Below the pieces are notes generated by a model, which did no database searches, was not told where the DNA came from, and saw only the letters and a program-made list of their open reading frames with translations. Positions 46,357-58,600 of a stretch of 64,000 nt of DNA are shown one piece after another. The position numbers and the translations under genes were made by a program. Source of the DNA: Syngnathus acus (taxonomy: Eukaryota; Chordata; Actinopteri; Syngnathiformes; Syngnathidae); contig NC_051103.1 in NCBI RefSeq assembly GCF_901709675.1, positions 5,131,501-5,195,500 on the forward strand. Reading direction: 5' to 3'. Each line of letters begins with the position of its first letter. The first letter of the stretch is position 1.

Positions 46357-48550
46357 TCGCTCACATCAGAAGCGACAACAGTATTTGGTTTGTTACTTTT
46401 GCTTCATTGGTAAGTATTTGAAATCCATTCGGCACAACAGTGGGCTCCCTAGACGGACGTTAAGAGCAGTGTCCCAATACTTTTGCCTGTACAACGCATC
46501 AAAACCGTTTCTTAGAGAAGGGAACATCCTCTTAAATAAACGTTCCGCACTCTCCCTAGTGACTCGAAGGCCCCCAGGTGGTCTTTCCACTGTGGCGAAT
46601 CATTGAAGTGGCAGCCCACTCTCACTGCCGGTCACGCTGGAGGTTAGTCTGGAGACAACACGGCGAGCCTTGAGCTCCGTTCGTTCCGCTGTGGCGCCTG
46701 ACTCGGCGGCCGCAGGTGGCGCGGAGCGTGAATCAAGTCAACTCTTTCGCTCTACCTCCACCATTTGACTACATTATCGCTGTGCAATAAAAACACACTT
46801 TTGTGAGAAGTTGACAGCCCGAATATGATTGGATTGATAGCTGCCGCGCATTTTTGTCCACATGACATCGTCTGCATGGCGATAAAAGCCCTCGCCTGAC
46901 ATGAACGTTTGACTCCGGCGAACATTTAGCATTTTATTACAGACGCAGACATCCACAGGGAGTCACCTTTTGACAAGGACTTGAAAAGCGAGCGAGCAAT
47001 CTCGCCCCTAGCGACTGTTGCTATGCGTGCTGTTGCTCCACGTTTAAATAGGTTACAGTTCCTGTACATCTACGCTATGTGCTTTTTTTTTTTTATGTGG
47101 CCTTAAACACCCTCATATATTAAGTTCTGTCTTATTTATTTACATTATTCACAACAGAAAAGACAAGTCGTGGTAACCACGGCCACCTGTGACCACCTCC
47201 ATCGTGAGCAACGCGGTTTCCAGGGGCCTCCGTCGGGTATTTCTCATTAGGGAGAGAAAACCTTTTCAATATGTCCCATATGGAGTTTTGACAAACACGG
47301 TGTTAAGGCTTCAGACTAAAGGTTATATTTAGCCACATTGCTTACAAGTTGACCTGGTCGATGGATGTTGTATACTCGCAAACACACCGTGTCCCAAAAG
47401 CCACCACTTCTTTTTTTTTCAGTTTCTTTTCAGGTCTCCATGTAAGGCCATCAGAATTTGACGGCTTAGGCTTTGCAGATTTTGAAAGCAGAGCATTCCC
47501 TTCCCCGTGGCTCCGCGTTTAACACGCCAGTTTGAGAAGCTTTATGACCGTCACATTGCTTCGACTCGCAATATTCAGTAAAAAAATAATAATAATGGTA
47601 GCAAAAAATGAACAACATGAAATAAATAGTTTGAGGAAAAACAGCTAAATTAGTGCAACAAATATCGATACAGGCTCCCTTTTTAAAAAAATATTCCACA
47701 TAAATGTCATCAGAATGCATCCTTTCATCCGTCCTAACTCTAATGTATGACTTTTTAATCAGAATCCAATTGGGGAAAAAAAGCTTTTAAAAATCAATTT
47801 ACTCTCCTCAGACTATCCACATTTGATTTTCTATCTTTGTACCTTTGACCCCTTCTGCTTTAAATTCATCCCATTCATCCATTTATTGTGCATGTGTGTG
47901 TGTTGGTGTATGTTAATCACACACGCTTTTGTCGCATCTCGAAGGTTGTAAGAGTGCCTGATGGCCCTCTAATCATATCGACGGAGGAAGAGGTGCACGA
48001 GAGCCGTGACCGGCGGCGACCATCGATCATCTCGTGCATCAAACGCTCGTCTGAGGAGGGAGGAGGAGAATTGAATTGTGATTGACATCCACCGGCGCTT
48101 CCCTTTAATAACGATGAAGGAGTGAGGTATGAGTGCGCCCTTGCATCATGCATAATTCACCAGGCGAGACCCACTTTACACCCCCCACCATGTTGGAGCC
48201 CCCGTTTGTCTTTTGTGGCCTTTTAGCATCAAGTGGTTTGCCACAAGGAAGTGTGCGACTTGAAGATGCTAGAGGGGACATATTATGTTTTGCGTCATTT
48301 AAATCAGGTCCTATGTGTCTTAATGTAGATCAAGAATTAGACATGGAAACCGCAAATACAAAGAAGTTGGGAAACACGTGACTATTTTGTCTATAATTGT
48401 TGACTTTGGAGTATTTGGACTAAACAGACATGATTTCGAAATAGTCTTACGGAGCTCTTATTTTGAATTTGTCTTATGGAGCTCTTAGTTTGTAGGACGC
48501 TACCGGAAGTGGAGCGTGACAGCTGCTGACGCTTGCCACTTTGGCAAGTC
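46357..48550. other. Intergenic region cntd1 to tanc2
   Basis: About 2.2 kb of mostly AT-rich DNA. A somewhat GC-rich island occupies 46600-46760. No open frame here has a protein-family signature, and no RNA gene was recognised. Confidence 0.5.
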
Positions 48551-48889
48551 CTGTCAGCAGCAGCGTGTTGTTGCGGCGCTGCGTGGCACTGCTTGCCTGG
48601 GACTGCTTGTGATTGACGAACCCCCCCACACACCGCCACCGGCACCCATGGCGCACATGGCCCAAAGCCTGACTCTATCAGCGGCGCGGAGCTAGCTTCA
48701 ACCTATCTCCCATGGGTGTCGCTGCCGGTAGCGTCCTGCATGAGTCGTCGTCCGGTGCGGCAAACCACCGCAGAGTGGCTCGGCTCGGTCCGCCGGAGAG
48801 ATCGTGTGTCGGCCGGAGAGCAGGACGACGAGATGTGATGCCAGAGTCGGGCTGCAAAACAAAGGTCCGAGTGTAGGAAAAGCCTCCAG
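48551..48889 (+). other. tanc2: CpG-rich promoter and noncoding first exon of the tanc2 gene
   Basis: From about 48490 to 48850 the base composition becomes GC- and CpG-rich (for example CGGCTCGGTCCGCCGGAGAG). The stretch ends in a strong donor, AGCCTCCAG followed by GTAAGC, at 48889. No long in-frame ATG exon fits, so I read it as an untranslated first exon that splices to the acceptor at 55590. The exact 5' end is unknown. Confidence 0.55.
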
Positions 48890-49168
48890 GTAAGCGAGAC
48901 ATTTTTCTTTGTATCTTCCAACTTCCTGCGTTCTCTGTGCGCAGGTTTAGAATAGAACATCATATTGCTTGTGTGGTGTTCTCGTCATAATCAAACAAGC
49001 CTGTTCAAGATAGAACACGACCCCCACTCACCCATTATGGAGTTTTTAATGAGGAAGCAGGTCCCTTGTAGAAAATAGCAAACACATTTTTATGCAGGCT
49101 GCACAAGGCAACATGTGTTCTTTTATATTATAACCCTAACCTCTGCAATGCATTGTTCTCATTTGTTA

Positions 49169-49170
<2 letters not shown>

Positions 49171-49220
<50 letters not shown>
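49171..49220. repeat. (CA)25 microsatellite
   Basis: A perfect 50-bp dinucleotide run in the first tanc2 intron. It is likely polymorphic. Confidence 0.97.
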
Positions 49221-49221
<1 letters not shown>

Positions 49222-49284
49222 CTTTTTTGAAGCAAACAAAATGAGTGACTGTGGTCTGTCTACCTTCTGATCTTATGCAATGGA

Positions 49285-49490
49285 AATTGACAGCACAGGG
49301 GGGCTAGTGGTTAGCACCATCTGCCTCACAGTTACACCGTCGTGGGTTCGAAATCTCTGCTCGGTTCACTTGTTCTATTTGTGTGGGTTCTCTCCTTTCC
49401 ACATTGTAGGTGCATCTTAAACTAATCATCCAGAAAGTCTCCAGGTCACCCTAATGACAACGTGCACGATAGGAAATAGATGGATGGAGT
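49285..49490 (+). mobile_element. Degraded tRNA-like SINE copy
   Basis: GGCTAGTGGTTAGCACCATC, then TGCCTCACAGTTAC, then GGGTTCGAAATC (B-box-like), then GTGTGGGTTCTCTCC and a GATGGATGGA end follow the order of a common teleost dispersed element. The copy is truncated and mutated. It inserted just after the (CA)n tract. Confidence 0.65.
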
Positions 49491-52400
49491 CTAAAAGGGC
49501 GAAGGTTTGAATCTCGGCTCTAGAGTTAGCACGCGCTTCCCGGTAAAAGTCGAAAGTTAAAAGCCAAGAAGCTGTTGTTACTTGTTGAGTGGCTGGAGGC
49601 CAGTAAGCTATTATGTGACATCTGCTCCATCCTCAGACGTGTGCTTTAATAGCATGTTGCAACAAAGGCCTGCTAATCAGACTAATGAAGGCCCACCACA
49701 TACCGGACGCTCATTTTCTTACCTCCAACAAGCTTTTGTTGGCCTTTGCGTGGGTTTTACGACGGGAATGAGACACCATCAGTAAAAGTAGGTCTGCGAC
49801 GCCAAAGGTGGTTCTCTGCGCTGTAGATAAAAGACAGTCGGGCCTCAAAGGGTCCTCTGATCACATCATGTCTCGGTTTGACTTATCTTCTCAACCGCTA
49901 TCATCTGCAAACGCGCTTTTCCATTGTGCTGCTTTTTCCCCCCTCCTCTCTCGCTAAAGTATTTTTTTTATCTGTTGGTCAGACAAAGCCTCGTTTTTCC
50001 ACCGGACAAGCCAAAGCTGCCATGCTCACAAGGTTAAAAAAGCAAATTAATCTCGTTCTAGCTTATATCATGCTTCCAGAGCTGGAAAGATGCGGGGCTC
50101 TGTGATATCAAAAGCCAAATATTCATCCAGAAGTCACACGCAATGAAACAGGATGTGCTAACTCAACATTCGGTGTTTATGTTGTCGTATAGTCTTCGCT
50201 ATGCGGCAGGTAGTTCCTCTTTTATGACAATTTATTGAACTCCTTCCCCTCAGAGTGCCTTTTCTCTTCCCTAATTTACTGTCCATTTACAAGTGACACC
50301 TACTGTGCTTTACAACAGTCGCTTTTGTCAATATCAATCTAAAACTGCATTTGGTTTCAGGAACTGGCGGGTAAAAAAAAAAAAAAAAAGGCAAAATGTA
50401 TCAGCATAGACCTCATGAGATCTGAGATTTATTGCTAGTTTTTTGTTCTTGTAATCAGAATATTAAAAATAGCTCTCGTGATGTACCTCTCCTGATTCCC
50501 AAAGATGCCTTAAAAAAAGAAAAGTGATGCGAGGAAGGCTTTATTATTTTTTTTATTTCCCCCCCCCCCCAACTCTATTTCACGTTCATGTTGTCTGTTT
50601 CTCATCAGAGAGTCTATTTTAGGATCAGTCCGCTGGATCACAGCGCGCCGCTGTTTCCGCCTTCTGGAATAGCGGCGCGTACAAAAAGACAATGCCGAGG
50701 CCTACTTAAGGTTTTCGGAACAATACGATTTCGGTAAATTAATTAAATACCGACATACACAAATGTCGAACCTTGTTCTTGAACTTGAACTTGTCTAGAT
50801 GATAAAAACATTATTGATACATTATTATATTAAAGCAGTAATGCATTCAAGGCTTGTGCAGTAAAATGAATTATTGACCTACATAACCCAGAGGAAGCGA
50901 CTTCTTGGAATGAAATATGGAAAAATGCAAAGCAGCCATTGTGTTGTACAAAAAAAAACAATTAAATAAACGTAGGCAATATAAGAGTCTTCGAATATAT
51001 CGAACCCCATCACAGCTCCATAAAATACGCCCCAAGGAGGATAGTCATTGTATTAATGCAGTGTTGGTGGAGGAACATTTGTGTTGGGACTGTGATTAAA
51101 TCAAAGCGATATTGTGGAGCATTCTATTCACCCCACAAACATGTATGGAAACCAAAAATGTAAAACTGAATCACTAAGTGGATTTCTCAAAAGGCAGTAA
51201 ATGAACCGCGCCCTCTGTTGGCGTTTCACAAGTAGGAATGCGGATTTAGAGCGGAATGCCATTTGCTAGAATCAGGACCACAGCTGCTAGCTAAAGTAAC
51301 ACAAGTCTGCCTGCTAATTTTGACCTCCGCTAAAGTTATTACGACACGTCTCGCTGCCTTTTACAAACCGGACTTGCATTGTAGCCTTAATGAATCACGT
51401 TAATCCCTTCTTCTCCCGAGTGCTGTGAGCATTTTAGGCTTTTGCGGGCGTCCTCAGGGGGGACCCGCTTAGCCTGTTAGGCAGCTGTTGGACCCGGGCC
51501 CAGCTGCCGCATGGGTTTCGGAGGAGAACCTCCTGGCCAGAGTCACGGCAGAGTTGTCAACGGCTTTGCATTGTTCAACCCTTTTTGACCTTTGCAGTGC
51601 ACAATGAACGGCAAAGCCTTCAACATCTGTCGCTATTAGCGGATTGCCGGGGTGTCCACATTTTGGTGTGGTTCTCCGTCCCGTATCCCACTCGCATAGA
51701 TCCGCCCCTGGACTAGGCAGCAGCAAATAGCGTTCTTCAAGTCTCCGTGGACCGCCGAGCCACCACCGTGGCTTGACCCACCTCCACGCACACTGGCACT
51801 CTGTAGCACCTAAATGGACGCTCTGTTCCTCGCCCCTCCCCTCCGTACAAGTGCGCAGCAGGAGACCTGGGTCGGAACGGCATTCGCAGGTTAACTCGGC
51901 AGTAAATTGCCAGGCGCGTTCCAGCGCGAGGACAAGCGGCATCGTTGTTGCGAGCACAGCTGTTTCCTTCAGCTTTGTGTGCAGAGGCGGGCGTGGCGGT
52001 GGGCCTAAATAGAATAATTCCACGTGTGGTCACTCTGATCATTTTTAGGCCTTGACCTTGTTACTCTGCATCCAGCTGCTTTATTTATTTACTCTTTTGG
52101 ACTAGTGCCCCCGTTTTATTTATGTAATCAGCATGATATAGCGGTTTCACGAGACATCCCATATTTTCCTCTGAACCTCCAGGAGAGGAAGCTCAGGTGA
52201 TGTAACAGTCTCCCGAGGCTGGCAACATGGCGCCTCAAGGTCAAGGTCGCCTGGTCTCGCAGTGGGTAACCCCCGGGGGGGGAGGTCCACGTTCTCTTAG
52301 AGCCTAATGAGCGTCTAATTGATATCCAGCTGGAAAACGCCACGGCTGCTTAATGCTGCTTGCGAGCAAAACATATTCTATGCTCTTTTGAGTTGAGCCG

Positions 52401-55400
52401 GCATGACACGGGGGGACCGAGGGCATGCATTTTTAACACAGCAAGCCCTGGAGGTAATGACTAACAATCACACTGGCGGCTTAGGGAACTTTTTTTTTTT
52501 TTTTCTTTCCCAAGACGACACTTTTGTGTTTATTTCTGTCCGGCCAGCTCTTATCATCCAGACGACAAGAGACAGAGAGCGAGCTAGCGTCGCGACGCGA
52601 CGGCCGAGCAACATTCCCCGCGACGCCTCGTTCTTTATGAGTCGTAATGAAACGGGCTCAAAGGACGAGGCTAATCCGAAGCGGCTCGCTTGAGCCGTAT
52701 CTCATTTGCCACGCCAGAAATGCCGACGCGGCCCCGCGGGGACGACTCTCCGGCGTTTAATCAACAGTGAATGAGATCAAGTGAGCGGTCAAATGTTAGA
52801 TGCAAAAGTTGCCTCGGTGCCGCTCCGATATAGCCTTGAAAGATTTTCAAGACTTTACCAAATCCGTTCCGCCTGTTCATCAGACATTCTGACTCGAGGG
52901 ATTGAACGATTTAAGATGGATTTACATTTCCAGTCTCAGACTAAAAACTGAAAGTCAGAAGGTAGATTTAGCGATTTTTACTGGAGTCACAGCACGCCGC
53001 CGTCATCTCGTGAGCTAGCGCAGTAATCTCAGCGGGAAATCGACCTTGCTAAATGCCGCGTGTCTTCATATGACCATTTTTCTTTTTAACCTCAATCATA
53101 TCAGCTATCTTTGGCTGCACACCATGTGCTCATTTGCATCATTAAATGGAGCAAATATTCGCTCACAGAGGACAGTGTTTTATCAAAGTATTAAATAAAT
53201 TTACCATTTTCTTGCTTGGTTGAATTCTCCATTCAGGCAGTTTGTTTCGACTCCCATCAACGGGTCGAGCTTAATTATAGGACTCACCCAAAGAGCAATG
53301 CGGACGCACACCCTCGAGGAAAACACAACGATTGCGTCCACGACTTCTTTGTGCCGCACTTACAATCGACTTCCTCGCACTTATTTACTCGTCAATTGGG
53401 GGAAGTGTGATTTTGTAAAATTCAAATCAAACAAGGCGGCGTAGAAGACCTGCAAAATAACCACCAGTCAGGAATCTTAATGGGATTATTGATCGGAGAT
53501 AGCGCAGCTTCCTATCGCACGACTCGCTTATCATGTGATTGGGGATGTGCTGAGACTTCTGATGACAATCAGATTTTGCTCGGATGGCTCTATTAAACCG
53601 TAAATGTGTTGTCTCAGGTCCAATTTGAAACATTTTTGTGGAGGCGTTTTTTTTTTTTTTTGTGGCAGTTCATTATTCCCGGCAGGGCTCGGTCACTATT
53701 TGTATCTCACAAGAACTTGCCAAAAATAGCGTTTATTTTTGTAGTTCTGCTGGACTTCAGCAAGCTTCCTGAAAAAAAAAAAGTCCATGCAATTGCCAGT
53801 TTATTGGGGAGACCTCAACTTGCCCTGTGGGATAATAACGGCCATCTATCAAGAAAACCCTTTGTCATCAACAAAGAGAATTGTGGTTTTTTTTTTCCCC
53901 ATTTGATGGAGCCTGGTGAATACGCCGCCTTTGATGTTCCCCATCTCGCCGGCTGTAAAATTGACTCCGAAATAAATCCAAGAGTCAAATCTTTAGAGTC
54001 TGTCTAGTGCAGCCAGAGTTATTCTGAGTAGACGTGAATGTACTAAAGTCTTCTTATGAGGACCGCACAATAAAGTCGCGTGTCATCTAATTCACACGTG
54101 ACCTGGACAAAAGCACACTCAGACCTTTCATCCCGCATCATTCACCGTGATTGACAGCTGCCGGCGGGCTCGTGCGCTTGCATAAACCTGACATCTCCCC
54201 GCTCGCCGTTTCTCGTCGTCCTTGACTGGTGCGTGCGCTCGCGTTTGATGTGCTTACCTGGCGGGGCAGGAAACGCGGTTAATAACTTCCTCTTGCCTCG
54301 GGTCTCTCAAGTCGTGTCATCATCCTGCACAATTGATGCATCAGAGTCTGAAGAGAAGACCAAGCAACCTGCTTGGGTTAATAATACCTCCTCAGAATTT
54401 TGTACCAATATTTCGCTGTCACTTTAATTCTCACATTGCTTCACGTCAGTAGATCTTTTTTTAATCGTCCTCATGCAAATGCGGGCCGGCGTTGATTACC
54501 TGCCACGAGCCGGATGACCTTCCCGCCCCATTTCACGAGGGTTCCGCCTCCTCCTCTTTAATAGCCGCCCTGTTTGTTCAGAGCGCCACAAGGGCGGCCC
54601 GGTATGCAAACGAGCAGACGTGACGGACACCTCGGCGGTGAAAGGCGACGTTTTCAATTAGGTTTCTGTCGGTCAGCCCAACGCCGCTTTTGTCGCCGGC
54701 AAGTGTGGCGGCGAGCGCTCACTGTGGCAAGTGGATTTAAGAGCGGGATTAATCACAAAATCCAGTTTGCAGGAATTCAACACCTGATTCAGTCTTTGAT
54801 TCTGTTGTAATGATGCTTGAGTCTCTCATTACTTTTCTTTTTAGATGAATCATTCTGATTCAAAGAAGAATTTCAAACCTGGGCTCGGCTTTCTTTGCAT
54901 TTTCTTTTCCCTGCTGTGCGTGTGTGCGTGTAACACACATCTGTCAGCACACACATCTCGGAAGAACCCGAAACCATTGCCAAATGTGGTTTTCAGCGCG
55001 TTGGTCACAGATGGTCCTCTGACATTGATTCTCATGCGTCAGCAGCACACTTTTTATTTGGAAGCATTGTCCCATTGCTGCACTTTCACTAGTAATAAAA
55101 TGTCTGTGAAACTGACACATTTGCCTCTGCCCGTAAAAAGACAAACAAAAGAGCTTGTGCGTGAAAAAAAAAAAACAACTCACTGCTGCAACAGTGTTGA
55201 GAGGCAAAAAGTCCTGTTCAATAATTCATCGTGATATTAAATTACACGGAACGCGCTACAAAGCGATGATTTGGTATTCCATCTGGAAGATGTCTTGGCT
55301 AACCGTCCTGGTTGCGTCTTCTTAATTTTCAGGCCGCGGGGCTAACGGGAGATAAATCCAATGGGGGCGCCCCTGCAAATGTGCCCTTTGCCATTAAAGA

Positions 55401-55625
55401 AGCTTTATTGATTGTAAATAAGCTTAGTAATTAATGGACGGGGCAGACGGGAGGACCTTGGGGGGGGCGGGGAGGGCCTGCTTGCACCTGCTGCATGCAG
55501 TCTTTTGTCCGAGTCCGACATGCTGATGTGCAATGTAGTCGTGACTGTATGACAAATAATAATAATTGTCATCCACCCCTCCCTTAACAGATTGCAGTAC
55601 GACGCATCCAGCCATCCCTCCCGCC

Positions 55626-58600
55626 ATGTTCCGGAACAGCTTGAAGATGCTGCTCACGGGAGGCAAGGCCAACCGCAAGAGTCGCAGCAGCGGTGAGTCA
55701 AAAGACTTTCCCCATCCTGGAAATGTTGTTTAGCTCCGGACCCTTTTCAAGAATCAGTTGAGTTTCCCCCCATCCGGTCCCTCTCACGTTGCCATGGGGA
55801 CGGACGGGGCGGAATAGCGAGTCTCGGCCAACTGACAGGACAATTAGAGCTTGTGGCATTGCTTGATTGGAAAATATGAAAAGGGGTTGAAGGTGGATTC
55901 GTCTTGATGAGCACTCGCATGACTAATTAGCGTGCTGGACGGACGCCGACGACACGCGACACACTCGCGCACTCCCAGCAGCTCACCATATCCGGCCCAC
56001 AAACTGTGACTGCAATGCTTCAGCAAAATTTACGGCGGAACCAACTTTATACGCTTCCTAATCAAAGCAGTTCTTGGCTATGATTTGTAATGCCGAGCGA
56101 TAATCTGTCTCAGCAGGCGTTTTACACGCCGCAGTTGTTGAAAATTTACGCCTGAGCAAACGTTGCGTGCCATGAAAATAAAAGCGGTGTTTTGCTCATG
56201 TCGGTTTGTTTAAGGTACGGCCGTGTGACTAACTCACCGAGAATCTTTTTCTTCCGACGTGCCTGTCCAAATACGTTGATAAAAAAAATCAGCCAGTCGT
56301 GTCAAAAGTGTAGGAGGAATTTGACAGGAAATGGCGTCGCTGTCCTTCTAATTGACGGCTCATCTCCAACTGGAGGCGGAGAACGCTAATTAGAGATCAG
56401 CAAAGATGCTTTGGCAGTGCTAGTTACAGTTTTTGGATAAATACAAAAAAAAAAAAACTGCCGTTTCTAATATTTTGCACTCAAAACAAGAGGGTCCGAA
56501 TATTCAAAAGGTATGATGCCAGAACCACAGCAATCGTCACAGTGGCAACGCCACACGATTGGACCCACTGGACCTAATCCAGCCTGTGACAGATTGGCAC
56601 CCGCTGGTCCACAGACGCTGCGCTTCCTTCCTTTTCCACCCGACCAAGGAAAAAAGCACCATGAATGAAGGCAATGTGGCCCAGCAGCCAGGCATGAATG
56701 GGAAATATCCCCACATGAAAATTTAAAAAGTGTTTGTTAACCGACACAAACGCCTCGTCCAGTTATCCTGAGTCTTCTTCCGTCACGGGACTGTGTCTTT
56801 AGCGAAAGAGAAGTGCGCTCGCTTAATTTTTTTACCAGGAGCATGTGGGCAGCGTGGCGCGTGGGTACAAAAAAAGAAGAAGAAGAAGAAGATGCAGCAC
56901 TTGTCTCCTCCTCTTCCTCCTCCACGCTCCGGTTGCAGCGTCATCGCCGCGCTGGTGTTTCCTGTTGTCCCACTTAGGTCTTAAAATTTGTCCTCTTCTC
57001 AGAGATTCAGAACTAGCTGGTTAAAGTTAGATAGCTTGCTAACATTTAGCATTCAGTAAAAGTGTTTTCATTGGTCACTGAGTATTGACAAAAGTATCTT
57101 ATCAGTTTGTGGAAAAAAAGTATGATGTTGACCAAATCACCAAAGACAAGTACCCCTCCAACCTCACGGCATTATTTTAACATTTTATCAGAAGATATCG
57201 CCGATAGCGCTATAAACTAACTCCAATCTGTGCTGCAGCTCTGCTTACCTTTAAGCTGTGACATTACACTAGTTGTTTTCTGATCATGCCACTGTTTGGT
57301 ATCAGTTTAGTGCAAGACCAAAACACGTTTTATTTTCACACTTTATTGCTTATATGTTTAAAATGACGTGGGGGGGGGGGGGAATTATCGCACTATTAAG
57401 AGATGCCATTAGCTACGACAACAGAGCTGTTGATGACCTAGTGACGGAATTCTGCTGCTGGCGGAAGGATGGCAGTGAGGAGGAGGCAGAGGGGGTGCGA
57501 GCTTGTTTCCGTCTGTGTGTGTTTGTGCGTGTGAGCTGAAGCGCGACTCGCTGAGTGGATGCGTCCTGACACCTGGCGCTCCCTCACTCGCCGCTCACAT
57601 TCTCGCTTCTCAAGGCTTGTCTGGTCCGTCCCCCGCCTCCTCCTCCTCCTCCTCCCTTTATCTTTTGTTCTCTCTCTCTCTTTCTCACTCTCTCTCTCTC
57701 TCTCGCTCCATCCGTTATTCCGCCTCGGTTCTCCACCGGCCTCCGCTCCTTTTGTGTCAGGATCTCGCCTCGCTATGGTGCAGGATTTTTACGTCTGGGG
57801 GCGACGAGGCGCTCGGCTGACAAAGGTGAGCCGCGGGGATCTGGTTGTCGAGATGAATGAATGCACGGATGGACGGCTTGCTCATCTGTTGATCATTCCT
57901 CAGGATTTAGTGGCGGCACGTCTCAGAACTGCTCGTGAGTGGCATCTTAATCTGAAGGCGTAGCTCGGTCATTTTTATTTTGTTAAGATCTTCAGCTTCC
58001 TGTCTGAGTCGCTTGGTCACCTTGACCGTAGCGCCACACCTTCATGGTGCTGGTCTACATCACTACTTGCTGTTTTTTCTGTTAATGCAACGTTTTGTTG
58101 CTGTCCAATTTAAGGGTGGGTGGGGTGGTCTGTATTTAAAAAAAAAAAAAAAAAAAGAATTGTTAAAAATAAAGCGGATCTGTGAATATTTTTTTTTAAC
58201 AAAAACAAAAAAAGCATTTTGGTTGTATTTATCAGAAAAAAAATACGTGCTTTGCATTGGAAAGTAATTTGGAGAGTGACAATGCTGAATTTAAGATTTT
58301 TGGGAATTCACCTATTCGGTTTTTTTTTTGTGTGTGTGGACCCTACTCTTTGTTAATCGTTAAAGAAAACTCGCCTAATCAGGAATCTAAGAAGTACTTG
58401 TGTTGAAATGTTTTGCCACCTTTCCTAGCCGCCCACAAAGACATTAGCAGAGAACAAAAAGAGCAAGAGATCACGCTAATGAGTCTCAGCCACATCCGCC
58501 CTTGCTCACGTCTGCCTTTTGCCCTCATAAACTCCAACTTAGCCTTCTCCTTACGCTTGCATCTCCATTCATCTTCCGCCCCCTCTGCATCTTTTTTTTT

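Larger units (their letters stand above)
48890..55590. other. Intron 1 (5' UTR intron) of tanc2
   Basis: This 6.7 kb intron has repeats near its start ((CA)25, SINE copy), A/T tracts and several hundred-base stretches of balanced composition (52500-54700). Those stretches have no open frames but look unlike simple repeat; they could be conserved regulatory DNA, which cannot be judged from one sequence. A 184-codon minus-strand open frame (51469-52023) has no recognisable domain. Confidence 0.45.

Noticed and set aside
49330-49360. B-box-like GGGTTCGAAATC as a possible tRNA gene
   Set aside because: No cloverleaf can be folded around it; it is part of a degraded SINE.
53606-54007. 133-codon open frame in tanc2 intron 1
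   Set aside because: Contains homopolymer-encoded residues and no recognisable domain or donor.
57503-57963. Overlapping open frames of 105 and 134 codons across the CT-rich repeat
   Set aside because: Serine/leucine runs are translated microsatellite; not a protein signature.
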